The notes under the pieces were generated by a model. The model was not told the DNA's origin. It did no database searches and was given only the letters and a program-made list of their open reading frames with translations. A DNA stretch of 61,895 bases, taken from NCBI GenBank assembly GCA_903914535.1, contig CAIWPG010000078.1:1-61895 (forward strand), in the 5' to 3' direction. Source of the stretch: an uncultured Oxalobacteraceae bacterium (GTDB taxonomy: Bacteria; Pseudomonadota; Gammaproteobacteria; Burkholderiales; Burkholderiaceae_D). Below, one piece after another: positions 1-8,641 of the stretch. A program made the translations under genes and the position numbers. How positions within the stretch are numbered: position 1 is the stretch's first letter; each line of letters opens with the position of its first letter.

Positions 1-963
1 ACCGGCACCATGGCAGCAAAAGATGTGGGGGTGAATGGAATAGAAGCACTGACTTCCTTAAGTAATTTAACGCTGAGCAATGCCAACTACACCCTGAGCG
101 GCGGTAGCGGTGCGGTGACAGTGACTCCTGCATCGTTGAGTGCGTCTCTGACTGGTACGGTAGAAAAAGTTTACGATGGTACAATAATTGCGGCACTGAC
201 ACCTGCTAACTATGGTTTGTCTGGTGTGTTTGAAGGGGATACGGTAGGTCTGAATTCGCCGGTATCTGGCATTTATGCAGGAGTTAATGCCGGCACAGGT
301 AAACTGGTGTCGGTAACGGGTGTAGGATTGACAGGAAGCGGCGCATCGAATTATGTTTTGACGACACCGAATCTTTCTGCTGCTGTGGGTGTTATTGATC
401 AACGTGCTGTTACCGTTACTGCTAATGCGGAAACCAAGCAGGTGAGCCAGCAAGATCCTGCCTTAAGCTACCAGATTACTAACGGTACACTTGTTTCCGG
501 TGATGGAATTTCCGGAGCACTGGTGCGGCAGAATGGCGAGCTTCAAGGCAGCTATGATATTGAACAGGGTTCTGTGGCACTTTCTGCTAATTATAAATTA
601 ACGTTCGTTGATGGTACTTTTTCTATTACTAATCCACCGGTTCTGAATGTGATTCAAATTCCGGCAAATGGTCAAAGTAATAATATGAGTAATTCTATCG
701 AGAGTTCTTTCATTAGTTCTTCCGTAGCTCAGGGTCCGGTGAGCAGTCTGACTTCTGCGCAAACTACAAGTCAGACCGGAACACAGACAACAACGCAGGC
801 CACGACGCAGACTTCCGGCCAGGCTTCTGGCACGACCCAGGCTGCGGCTGGTAATCAGCCTGCAAATCAGACTGTCAATCAGGCTGTTGGCTTGGGCCAG
901 AATACCGGTGCGCCTTATCCAGATAATCAATTCGTGTCCGACACGATTCACTTTAGAAAGTAG
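1..963 (+). CDS. C-terminal part of a two-partner-secretion exoprotein (filamentous haemagglutinin-like, YDG/MBG repeats)
   Basis: The frame is open at the left edge, so this is the 3' end of a longer gene. It encodes repeated beta-rich units: a YDG-type unit (VYDGT...LTPANYGLSG, about residues 54-80) and an MBG-type unit (AVTVTANAETKQVSQQDP, about 133-150), both common in secreted TpsA adhesins. The last ~100 residues are very rich in Q, T, S and A (for example TSQTGTQTTTQATTQT) and look like a disordered tail. A TpsB transporter gene follows after 9 nt, so the pair is a type Vb secretion system. The N-terminal secretion domain lies outside the window. The cargo function (adhesin, haemagglutinin or other) cannot be told from this part. 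Confidence 0.8.
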   Translation, partial: TGTMAAKDVGVNGIEALTSLSNLTLSNANYTLSGGSGAVTVTPASLSASLTGTVEKVYDGTIIAALTPANYGLSGVFEGDTVGLNSPVSGIYAGVNAGTGKLVSVTGVGLTGSGASNYVLTTPNLSAAVGVIDQRAVTVTANAETKQVSQQDPALSYQITNGTLVSGDGISGALVRQNGELQGSYDIEQGSVALSANYKLTFVDGTFSITNPPVLNVIQIPANGQSNNMSNSIESSFISSSVAQGPVSSLTSAQTTSQTGTQTTTQATTQTSGQASGTTQAAAGNQPANQTVNQAVGLGQNTGAPYPDNQFVSDTIHFRK

Positions 964-972
964 AGATACGGC

Positions 973-2733
973 ATGCGTTCCTTACATTCCTTTCGCCGGT
1001 CGGCGCTTAATGCCGCGGTAAGTACATTAATTTTGGGCGGTTCTGTTTTTCCCGCTATTACTTTTGCTCAGGCTATTGAGCGAAATTTACCGCCCGAGAT
1101 GCTTGGGATGCACCAGGATATCCTGGCACCTAACGCTACGCCATTATCCGAGGATGACACCCCGATTGCGGCAGAGTTAAAGGGGATTCTTATTTTAGGA
1201 TCTAAAGATGAAGCACGAACTACGGTGGCAGAGGGCGTAGATGCAAGGCTTGTGAGCCGTTTGAATACGCCGGCCGGACATACTTTGCTTCAAAAATATA
1301 TCGGGCGTCCTGTTTCACGTAAATTAATTGCAGAAATTGAATCAGGTATAGCAACCCTGTACCGGGAAAGCGGATTTCCGTTTGTTTCGCTTTCTACACC
1401 TCCGCAAGCAATTGGCGGTGGTTTGTTGCAAGTACGTGTTGTTGAATTTTATGATGGTGCCGTTAAGGTGAATGGCGTTGAAAATGCCGAGGCCGATAAA
1501 ATCAGGTCAGGTATACGTTTGCAGCCAGGCCAGGCTGTTGATGCAAAAATGCTATCAAATGATCTTGACTGGCTGAATCGTTATCCATTCCGGCATGTGG
1601 AAGCGGTATTTTCACCGGGGGATAATTTTGGACGCACTGATCTTGAATTGAATGTGCTTAACAGCACTCCATGGCAGGTTTATGCGGGATATTCTAATTC
1701 AGGTTCAGAAAAAACCGGTATTGATCGTTATTTTATCGGGGGGCAGGCGGGTGGTTTGATTGGTGCCGGTTCAGTTGTTTCTTACCAGTTTACCGCCTCG
1801 GATAATTTCTTTGAAGATAGCGGTCAGTTTCCCGGCGAAACGAGCCATCCGCTTTATATCAGTCATGGCGCACGGGCGGTGATGCCGGTTGCCCAGCGTC
1901 AGGAAATTGAAGTAATCCTGAATCACGTTGAGACGAATACCACAACCGCGCCGTTTTTGGCGCGCCAGACTACGGATGAGCTGTCACTGGGTTATCGTTT
2001 CAGCCTGTCCAATATATCTGCGCTTCCGGGAGATATTTCCCTGGGTTTTGAGACTAAAAGAGAAAATCGCAAGACGTTTTTTACCGGGGTTGATGTGCTG
2101 GATGGTGCTGTTGATGTCCACCAGTTATATGCCGGCTGGTCTGTCTCCTCGGTTGATCAGTCTGGTAAGAGTAATGTTAATGTGACTTTGCATGCAAGTC
2201 CCGGCGGAGGTACTCAGGGTGGTGATGCCGCTTTGGCTGCATTCAGCAATGGCCGGGTAGTCAGCAGTACCTATCAATACATTAATGCTCAATTTAACCG
2301 TACTACGCGGCTGTCTGATCAGTGGACGGTTTCAAATGCACTGATCGCACAATATGCAAGTAAGCCTTTGCCGGATACTGAGCAAATCGGAATCGGCGGC
2401 GCGGATCTGGTACGCGGTTATACACTGGACGATGGTGCTTATGATTCGGCGATAATCTCGCATAATGAGCTGAGGATGGGGGCTTTTCCTTTCCTCTCCG
2501 GTACGTTTAAGGTGGCGGATCAATTATCGCCCTTTGTTTTTGTTGATGCGGGTTATGCGGCCAATCGTGCCGTTCCGAATAATGCTCACGCTAACTCGGT
2601 TGGTTTTGGAGCCGATTATCAGATCGGTACTCACACATCAGTCAGCCTTACGGCAGCCTATGATCTTATTGCTGCTTCTGTGAGTAAAAATGGCGAGGTA
2701 CGTTTTTGTGCGAAAGCCACTATCATGTTTTAA
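973..2733 (+). CDS. TpsB outer-membrane transporter, ShlB/FhaC/HecB family
   Basis: A 586-residue Omp85-superfamily protein that exports the partner exoprotein across the outer membrane. A Sec signal peptide ends near AFAQA-type residues 30-34. A POTRA_2-like domain is at about 65-160, with the phrase GFPFVSLSTPPQ where these domains show a conserved YxxxGY/F motif, followed by the ShlB beta-barrel (about 160-586). The signature VRGY of the L6 loop is present at residues 480-483, and the chain ends in phenylalanine as outer-membrane barrels do. It sits 9 nt behind the exoprotein gene and is surely co-transcribed with it. Its length is usual for the family. Confidence 0.93.
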   Translation: MRSLHSFRRSALNAAVSTLILGGSVFPAITFAQAIERNLPPEMLGMHQDILAPNATPLSEDDTPIAAELKGILILGSKDEARTTVAEGVDARLVSRLNTPAGHTLLQKYIGRPVSRKLIAEIESGIATLYRESGFPFVSLSTPPQAIGGGLLQVRVVEFYDGAVKVNGVENAEADKIRSGIRLQPGQAVDAKMLSNDLDWLNRYPFRHVEAVFSPGDNFGRTDLELNVLNSTPWQVYAGYSNSGSEKTGIDRYFIGGQAGGLIGAGSVVSYQFTASDNFFEDSGQFPGETSHPLYISHGARAVMPVAQRQEIEVILNHVETNTTTAPFLARQTTDELSLGYRFSLSNISALPGDISLGFETKRENRKTFFTGVDVLDGAVDVHQLYAGWSVSSVDQSGKSNVNVTLHASPGGGTQGGDAALAAFSNGRVVSSTYQYINAQFNRTTRLSDQWTVSNALIAQYASKPLPDTEQIGIGGADLVRGYTLDDGAYDSAIISHNELRMGAFPFLSGTFKVADQLSPFVFVDAGYAANRAVPNNAHANSVGFGADYQIGTHTSVSLTAAYDLIAASVSKNGEVRFCAKATIMF

Positions 2734-2739
2734 ATCATC

Positions 2740-2766
2740 GGGAGCATGGGTTGTTGCCATGCTCCC
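2740..2766. terminator. Hairpin between convergent genes
   Basis: GGGAGCATGG (2740-2749) pairs perfectly with CCATGCTCCC (2757-2766) around a 7-nt loop. It lies between the ends of the convergent tpsB and metalloprotease genes and could end transcription from both sides, although neither side has a long T tract. Confidence 0.6.
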
Positions 2767-2774
2767 TGCCCAGC

Positions 2775-3521
2775 TTATTTATGAAGCTGTGGCAGGCTCC
2801 CCACATGTTGCTGCTTTAACTCAGCCCTCGCTGTTGCATAATGAGGAAAAACGCTCTGGACGGTAGCCCAAAAGCGCGGGCTGTGGTTCATTTCACGTAA
2901 ATGTGCCAGTTCGTGCACAAGGACATAATCAATTAAATGCGGCGCGTAGTGGATTAGCCGCCAGTTCAGGCGAATCTTTCCCTGAGAGTTACAGGAACCC
3001 CAGCGGGTAGTCGCATTCGACAGGCTGAATGAGTGGTATTGCACCCCGAGTTGTGCTGCAAATAGTGGTAAACGCTCGCTGAACCGGCGACGTGCCTGGT
3101 TCATTAACCAGAGAAGCAAATGTTTTTGTATTTTTTCCTGACTGGCATCGGCAGGTAAATTAAGGACAATGGTCGCTGTTTTTTCATCAAAGTGACTGCT
3201 TTTGCCATAGCGTACCTGTAGTGTGACAGGGAGTCCGAGGAATGGCAGCACAGATCCGTCAGCAATGGCTGCGGGTGCCATTGCCGGTTGCGCTATGCGC
3301 TCTTTTCTGGCCTGTAATTTTTCCAGTATCCAGCGTTGTTTGCTGATAATTGCGGAATGAATCTCTGCCTGACTGACCCAGTTTGGTGCTGTAATGCGCA
3401 AACCGTGATCATTGATCAGAAAGCCGATACTGCGCCGTTTTGAGCGCAGCAGTTGATAAGGTACCACCTGCTGACCCAGCAGCAGGTCATGCGTGTGCAG
3501 AGTGGTACCGGAGGATGGCAT
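2775..3521 (-). CDS. YgjP-like (DUF45) zinc metallopeptidase
   Basis: A 248-residue protein of the SprT/YgjP-like family (PF01863). The zinc site is plain: HELAH at residues 203-207 and a third ligand candidate, H213, in the segment REMNHSPRFW, the family's usual H-E-x-x-H plus NHSxxFW pattern. The preceding TTRWGSC is also characteristic. No signal peptide is visible, so it is probably cytoplasmic. It is the last gene of the minus-strand run glyQ-glyS-gmhB-plsC, starting 11 nt after plsC, a neighbourhood seen in other Burkholderiales. The physiological substrate is unknown. Confidence 0.88.
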   Translation of the reverse strand: MPSSGTTLHTHDLLLGQQVVPYQLLRSKRRSIGFLINDHGLRITAPNWVSQAEIHSAIISKQRWILEKLQARKERIAQPAMAPAAIADGSVLPFLGLPVTLQVRYGKSSHFDEKTATIVLNLPADASQEKIQKHLLLWLMNQARRRFSERLPLFAAQLGVQYHSFSLSNATTRWGSCNSQGKIRLNWRLIHYAPHLIDYVLVHELAHLREMNHSPRFWATVQSVFPHYATARAELKQQHVGSLPQLHK

Positions 3522-3532
3522 TGTCGTTGATC

Positions 3533-4291
3533 TTAGTGTTGATCCAGGTTCTTTTTTTGACGGTAACGCTGCGGTGAAATAACGCGCATTTCGGCTTCAA
3601 TCCAGCTTTCTACCTGTTGCATGAGTTCTGTCGATGATTTGCCTTCGGGGCTGATTGGCTGACCAATAGAAACTGTAATTAATCCCGGTGTTTTTATAAA
3701 CGAATTTTTTCCCCAGCATTCGCCGGAATTCATCGCCAGCGGAACGATAATCGTATTGGTCTCTACCGCCAGACGCGTGCCGCCACCTTTGTACTGGCCT
3801 TTTTTTCCGACCGGAATACGGGTGCCTTCCGGGAACATGATAATCCACTGACCGTTTGCCAGGCGTTTTCTTCCTTGTTCGACAACATACGCAAAGGCAT
3901 CTTTTCCTTTGCTGCGGTCGATAGGAATCATGCGCAGCAAGGCAATACCCCAGCCAAAGAAGGGAATGTAGGTAAGTGATTTTTTAAATACAAATGCCAG
4001 CGGACGCGGTGTCCACATCAGGTAAAAAATGGTTTCCCAGGCAGACTGATGTTTGGATAACAGAATCACCGGAGCGTCAGGAAGATGTTCTGCGCCGATA
4101 ACCTGATAGCGGATTCCGCAAATAAGCTTGGCCATCCAGATGACGGCGACATTCCAGCGTGAAGTCCACCAGTAGCGTCGCGCATAAGGTAGTGGCGCAA
4201 CCAGCATGCAGACAAAAGTCCAGATAATGGTCAGCAAAGCTACCAGAACGGTAAAGAGCAGGGAACGTAAAAACAGGGTAAAACGGTACAT
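3533..4291 (-). CDS. plsC: 1-acyl-sn-glycerol-3-phosphate acyltransferase
   Basis: A 252-residue membrane acyltransferase that makes phosphatidic acid from lysophosphatidic acid, a step in phospholipid synthesis. An N-terminal membrane segment (about 5-35) is followed by acyltransferase block I as LSKHQSAWET, where the acidic residue of the H-x4-D/E motif is Glu, and block III as MFPEGTR. Length is normal for PlsC. The gene lies between gmhB (58 nt upstream) and the YgjP peptidase (11 nt downstream), so it is probably read from the glyQ-glyS-gmhB transcript. Confidence 0.93.
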   Translation of the reverse strand: MYRFTLFLRSLLFTVLVALLTIIWTFVCMLVAPLPYARRYWWTSRWNVAVIWMAKLICGIRYQVIGAEHLPDAPVILLSKHQSAWETIFYLMWTPRPLAFVFKKSLTYIPFFGWGIALLRMIPIDRSKGKDAFAYVVEQGRKRLANGQWIIMFPEGTRIPVGKKGQYKGGGTRLAVETNTIIVPLAMNSGECWGKNSFIKTPGLITVSIGQPISPEGKSSTELMQQVESWIEAEMRVISPQRYRQKKNLDQH

Positions 4292-4349
4292 TATTTCTCC
4301 AGATAATGTGTAGCGCAGACAGGTGCGTACAACAGTTTACTATCAATGA

Positions 4350-4916
4350 TTAAGAAGCTTCTTTTGCTGCGTCTGCTTGTAGTAAATAATCAACCATGCT
4401 TGCCAGGTCGGCATGAATCTGGCTTTCCGGCGGCAATCCGCCGTTGCCCTGTGTTTTTGTGCCTTTGCCGGTCAGTACCAGATGCGGTACGCAACCGACG
4501 ACAAAACCGGCCTGTAAATCACGTAATGAATCGCCGACTACCGGCACTCCTTTTAAATCGACATCATAACGTCTGCTAATTTCACGGAACATCCCTGGCC
4601 TTGGCTTGCGACAGTCACAATTGGAATCCGCAGTGTGCGGACAAAAAAAGACGGCATCGATAGTTGCCCCTACTTGTTGTGCTGCCGTATGCATTTTGAG
4701 ATGAATGGCATTTAATGTCTCCATATCAAATAATTTTCTGGAGATTCCTGATTGATTCGTTGCTACCACTACCCGGTAACCGGCCTGGTTCAGACGCGCA
4801 ATTGCCTGCAATGAACCGGGAATCGGGAGCCATTCTTCGGTAGATTTGATGAAGGCATCGGAATCCTGATTAATGACACCGTCCCGGTCCAGAATAATAA
4901 GTTTGGTGCTTAGCAT
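4350..4916 (-). CDS. gmhB: D-glycero-beta-D-manno-heptose 1,7-bisphosphate 7-phosphatase
   Basis: A 188-residue HAD-superfamily phosphatase of ADP-heptose synthesis for lipopolysaccharide core. HAD motif I is ILDRDGVIN near the N terminus, and motif II lies in VVATNQSGISR. The zinc-binding insertion typical of GmhB is visible as CPHTADSNCDCRKPRPGM, and VVGDSLRDLQAG carries the last HAD motif. It follows glyS after about 137 nt containing a strong hairpin (5007-5046) and precedes plsC, the usual Burkholderiales arrangement. Confidence 0.94.
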   Translation of the reverse strand: MLSTKLIILDRDGVINQDSDAFIKSTEEWLPIPGSLQAIARLNQAGYRVVVATNQSGISRKLFDMETLNAIHLKMHTAAQQVGATIDAVFFCPHTADSNCDCRKPRPGMFREISRRYDVDLKGVPVVGDSLRDLQAGFVVGCVPHLVLTGKGTKTQGNGGLPPESQIHADLASMVDYLLQADAAKEAS

Positions 4917-5006
4917 AGATGTTTAGTCAATTGAGTAAAGTGAATAAGCGTCATCAAGTGTCAGTCCGGAGTGGCAATTCGGTAAAGGATAATCCAATAA
5001 AGGGTA

Positions 5007-5046
5007 GCTCAATGAAGATAAATTTGTCAGATATTCTTCATTGAGC
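5007..5046 (-). terminator. Perfect 12-bp stem downstream of glyS
   Basis: GCTCAATGAAGA (5007-5018) and TCTTCATTGAGC (5035-5046) are perfect inverted repeats with a 16-nt loop, 8 nt past the glyS stop on the minus strand. There is no T tract after it, so it may stabilise the glyQS mRNA end or reduce read-through into gmhB rather than act as a classical terminator. Confidence 0.5.
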
Positions 5047-5053
5047 GATTTAA

Positions 5054-7138
5054 CTAAGCTGCCAGTTTGGAAATGTCGGCAACCTGATTTAACAGGCCGT
5101 GCAATTGCGCCAGCAGAGCAATCCGGTTGGCACGTAATGCCGGATCTTCTGCCATGACCATGACATCGGTAAAGAAGGCATCTACGGCAGGGCGCAGAGC
5201 AGCCAGTGTTTGTAATGCATTGCTGAAATCGTCTGATGCAAATGCACTTTGTACCTTTGGTGAGACATCCAGCATGGCATCACAGAGGGCTTTTTCAGCC
5301 AGTTCCTGCAGTAATCCGGTATCTACCTTACCAGCGGCCTGATCAGTTTTCTTCAGGATGTTGGTAATACGTTTGTTAGCAGCAGCCAGTGCAGCGGCTT
5401 CAGGCAGGCTAGCAAAACGTGTGACGGCATCCAGTCGTTGCAGGATATTGGCTAACAAATCCGGTTGCGGTGCCACGACAGCTTCTACTTCGGCCGGACT
5501 GAATCCCCGGTCTTTTAAAATACCGCGCAAGCGATCATAAATAAAGCTGCTTAATGCCACACCCGGATCGGTAAATGCCGCATTGTCGTTAAACAAAGCT
5601 GTTGTCTGATTTAATAAACCGGATAATGTAAGCGGTAATTGTTTTTCAATTAACATGCGCAACACACCCAGGGCGTGGCGGCGCAAAGCAAACGGATCAC
5701 GGTCGCCGGTAGGTTGTAAGCCGATACCCCAGATGCCGACCAGTGTTTCCAGTTTATCTGCCAACGCCAAAATAGTGCCGGTAGCCGATGCTGGCAGGGT
5801 GTCGCCGGCAAAACGGGGTTGATAATGTTCTGTTGCTGCCAGTGCGACTTCTTCGGCTTCACCATCAATGCGGGCATAATAGGTGCCCATAATGCCTTGA
5901 AGTTCAGGGAATTCACCCACCATATCGGTCAGCAAATCGGCTTTGGCTAATTGAGCCGCGCGTTGTGCCAGGCCGACATCGGCACCCAGTTGTGTGGCGA
6001 TATACGCGGCTAATGACCGTACCCGTTCCATACGTTCAGCCTGGCTACCCAGTTTGTTGTGGTAAACCACGGCGGACAGGCCGGCAGCACGTTCTTCCAG
6101 GGTTTTTTTCTGGTCTTGCTCAAAGAAGAATTTTGCATCCGATAAACGTGGCCGTACTACAGTTTCATTACCGCGAATAATATGCTCAGGTGTTGCAGTA
6201 GCCAGATTAGAGACAATCAGAAAGCGCGGGCGCAGCTTGCCGTTTGCATCTGTCAGCGCAAAGTATTTTTGATTGGTTTGCATTGTCAGAATCAGGCATT
6301 CTTGCGGTACAGCCAAAAATGCAGCTTCAAAATGACAGGTATACACGACAGGCCATTCCACCAGCGAAGTGACTTCATCCAGCAGTGATTCCGGCATCAG
6401 CACCAGGTCGTCGCCCGCCTGGGCTTGCAACTGGGTGCGAATATTGGCTTTGCGTGCAGAAAAATCGGCAATAACTTTTCCTTCATTTTCCAGGCTGGCT
6501 GCATAATTATCCGCGTGACTCAGCTGAATCTCTCCCTGAGATAAAAACCGGTGACCCATAGTCGTGCGGCCTGCTGTCAGTCCCATCAGCGTGATGTTGA
6601 TGATCTCTGTACCGTGCAAGGCAATCAGTTTATGCACAGGACGGGCAAATTGTACGACGGTACCGTCAGGCCGCTGGTAGGTCATTAATTTGGGGACGGG
6701 CAGTTTCGCGATGCTTTCTTCGACGGCATGTTGCAGGCCGGTTTGTAAAGGTAATCCTTTAGCGGTATGACGGTAAAATAAGCTTTCTGTTTTTCCGTCG
6801 GGAGCACGTTCCAGCTGATTAACGCCGACATCTGCGTAACCCAGTGCCGCCAGTTTTTTTAATAAAGGTGCGCTGGCATTGCCACTGGCATCCAGTCCTA
6901 CCGTTACCGGCAGAATTTTTTCGCGTAATTCCTGATCCGGTGAAGTCGCCCGGACATTGCTAATGGAAACTGCCAGGCGGCGTGGTGTGGCAAAACTGGT
7001 GACAACAGAATCGGCATTCAGATAATCACGTGCAGTAAGGCCTGCGGCGATACCGGCAGCAAACGCCTCACCCAGTTTGATGAGAGCTTTGGGTGGCAAT
7101 TCTTCGGTAAATAATTCAACTAACAGTGTTTGGTTCAT
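5054..7138 (-). CDS. glyS: Glycyl-tRNA synthetase beta subunit
   Basis: A 694-residue beta chain of the bacterial heterotetrameric (alpha2beta2) glycyl-tRNA synthetase, which recognises tRNA-Gly and works with GlyQ. The N terminus [19 protein letters not shown] is the family signature. Other conserved stretches are FATPRRLAV, the GHRFLS segment, NQKYFAL and [17 protein letters not shown]-like anticodon-binding region occupies the C terminus. Length matches the usual ~690 residues. It lies 86 nt after glyQ, with a GC-rich hairpin (7172-7215) between them. Confidence 0.97.
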   Translation of the reverse strand: MNQTLLVELFTEELPPKALIKLGEAFAAGIAAGLTARDYLNADSVVTSFATPRRLAVSISNVRATSPDQELREKILPVTVGLDASGNASAPLLKKLAALGYADVGVNQLERAPDGKTESLFYRHTAKGLPLQTGLQHAVEESIAKLPVPKLMTYQRPDGTVVQFARPVHKLIALHGTEIINITLMGLTAGRTTMGHRFLSQGEIQLSHADNYAASLENEGKVIADFSARKANIRTQLQAQAGDDLVLMPESLLDEVTSLVEWPVVYTCHFEAAFLAVPQECLILTMQTNQKYFALTDANGKLRPRFLIVSNLATATPEHIIRGNETVVRPRLSDAKFFFEQDQKKTLEERAAGLSAVVYHNKLGSQAERMERVRSLAAYIATQLGADVGLAQRAAQLAKADLLTDMVGEFPELQGIMGTYYARIDGEAEEVALAATEHYQPRFAGDTLPASATGTILALADKLETLVGIWGIGLQPTGDRDPFALRRHALGVLRMLIEKQLPLTLSGLLNQTTALFNDNAAFTDPGVALSSFIYDRLRGILKDRGFSPAEVEAVVAPQPDLLANILQRLDAVTRFASLPEAAALAAANKRITNILKKTDQAAGKVDTGLLQELAEKALCDAMLDVSPKVQSAFASDDFSNALQTLAALRPAVDAFFTDVMVMAEDPALRANRIALLAQLHGLLNQVADISKLAA

Positions 7139-7171
7139 GGTTCATCAATCTGAGAATGAGTTGCGGGGGGA

Positions 7172-7215
7172 GCGGCCGGGAGAGAAAATATTCTCATCCC
7201 TGAGTTGCCGGCCGC
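7172..7215 (-). other. Intercistronic hairpin between glyQ and glyS
   Basis: GCGGCCGG (7172-7179) and CCGGCCGC (7208-7215) form a perfect 8-bp GC stem, with a smaller GAGAA/TTCTC hairpin inside (7182-7195). It may protect the glyQ message or tune glyS translation; no T tract marks it as a terminator. Confidence 0.45.
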
Positions 7216-7224
7216 GCTGTATGC

Positions 7225-8142
7225 TTACCCTTGTGCCTGCTCCGTACTGCGTTCCAGCATAGGGAAGCCGAGTTGCTCGCGCGCGGCATAGTAGGCGCTG
7301 GCAACGGCTCTGGACAGATTGCGAATCCGTCCTATATAGGCCGCCCGTTCAGTGACAGAAATGGCACCGCGCGCATCCAGAAGATTAAAGGTATGTGCTG
7401 CTTTTAGTACCATTTCGTATGCTGGCAGTGCTAATGGCACCTCCAGCAGGCGCTTGGCTTCGGTTTCGTAATTGCTGAACAGGCTAAACAAAAAATCGAC
7501 GTTAGAATGCTCAAAATTGAAGGTAGATTGTTCTACTTCATTTTGATGATAGACATCCCCATAGGTCAGGCGTTTAGTTACGCCATTTTCCTGCCATTCA
7601 GTCCAGACCAGATCATAGACATTTTCTACGCCCTGTAAATACATTGCCAGGCGTTCAATACCGTAGGTGATTTCACCCAATACCGGTTTGCAATCAAGGC
7701 CACCCACTTGCTGGAAGTAGGTAAATTGTGTGACTTCCATACCATTCAGCCAGACTTCCCAGCCCAGACCCCATGCGCCCAGTGTTGGATTTTCCCAATC
7801 GTCTTCGACAAAACGTACATCATTTTGCGCTAAATCCAGCCCTACTGCCCTGAGTGAGCCGAGATACAAATCCAGAATATTTTCCGGGGCGGGTTTTAGC
7901 ACGACCTGATATTGGTAATAATGCTGGAGCCGGTTGGGATTTTCACCGTAACGCCCGTCCTTAGGACGACGTGACGGCTGTACATAGGCTGCCCGCCATG
8001 GCTCAGGGCCGATGGCACGTAAGAATGTGGCGGTGTGCGAAGTACCCGCACCTACTTCCATATCCAGCGGTTGCAATAATGCGCAGCCTTGTGCGCTCCA
8101 GTATTCTTGCAGAGTCAGAATGATTTGTTGAAATGTGAGCAT
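7225..8142 (-). CDS. glyQ: Glycyl-tRNA synthetase alpha subunit
   Basis: The catalytic alpha chain, 305 residues, of heterotetrameric glycyl-tRNA synthetase. The protein opens [20 protein letters not shown] and carries the strongly conserved [11 protein letters not shown] and [19 protein letters not shown] segments of the class II active site. The reading frame stays open 32 codons further upstream, but that extension is not family-like, so the start at 8142 was chosen; no good Shine-Dalgarno precedes either. First gene of the minus-strand glyQ-glyS-gmhB-plsC cluster. Confidence 0.96.
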   Translation of the reverse strand: MLTFQQIILTLQEYWSAQGCALLQPLDMEVGAGTSHTATFLRAIGPEPWRAAYVQPSRRPKDGRYGENPNRLQHYYQYQVVLKPAPENILDLYLGSLRAVGLDLAQNDVRFVEDDWENPTLGAWGLGWEVWLNGMEVTQFTYFQQVGGLDCKPVLGEITYGIERLAMYLQGVENVYDLVWTEWQENGVTKRLTYGDVYHQNEVEQSTFNFEHSNVDFLFSLFSNYETEAKRLLEVPLALPAYEMVLKAAHTFNLLDARGAISVTERAAYIGRIRNLSRAVASAYYAAREQLGFPMLERSTEQAQG

Positions 8143-8641
8143 GGTGTATTTTCGGTGCGAGCAACAAACGGCTGCCGGACAAATTGCTAAACCGTAGATT
8201 TTAACGGGTTTTGCGCCGCCAGTCTGTGCACTTGGCATGTCATAGTAAAAATTGATCCTGATCAGTGTGTTTTTTATACTATTCAGGGAGTCGCCTGGCC
8301 TAAAAAAACTAATTCGTTGTTGTTGCCGCTGTGTTTGTTCAAAATTGATTAAGGTTAAAGTCCCGTCCTTCAGGGCGGTAAGCGATGGGACACAACTTCT
8401 TTCTGACAGGCCTTTCTGCCGTCATGTCCGGTGCTTTGATTAATTGCCAAGTGGAATTATTTAGCGCATTCAAATTCCAGGAAATACAGTAGAATTACGC
8501 TATAGCTACCGGGTAGCACTCGATGTGTCTTACTCAGTTTTAACGCAATTTATTCAGAAATTTCAGGAACGATCTTCAGGAATTTTCAATGATTGACCCG
8601 TATGCTTACCGGCATCCGGACCACCTTGTAAAGGTTTTCTT
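8143..8641. other. Intergenic region between divergent glyQ and chemoreceptor genes
   Basis: About 500 nt without a credible gene, holding the promoters of glyQ (minus) and the chemoreceptor (plus). The clearest structure is at 8360-8391: CCGTCC-TTCA-GGGCGG (8363-8378) can form a tetraloop hairpin with one G-T pair, and GTCCC (8360-8364) with GGGAC (8387-8391) offers a competing outer stem. Such a hairpin resembles those seen at the ends of IS200/IS605-type elements, but no transposase or TnpB gene is nearby. No sigma-28 promoter was recognised. Confidence 0.4.
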
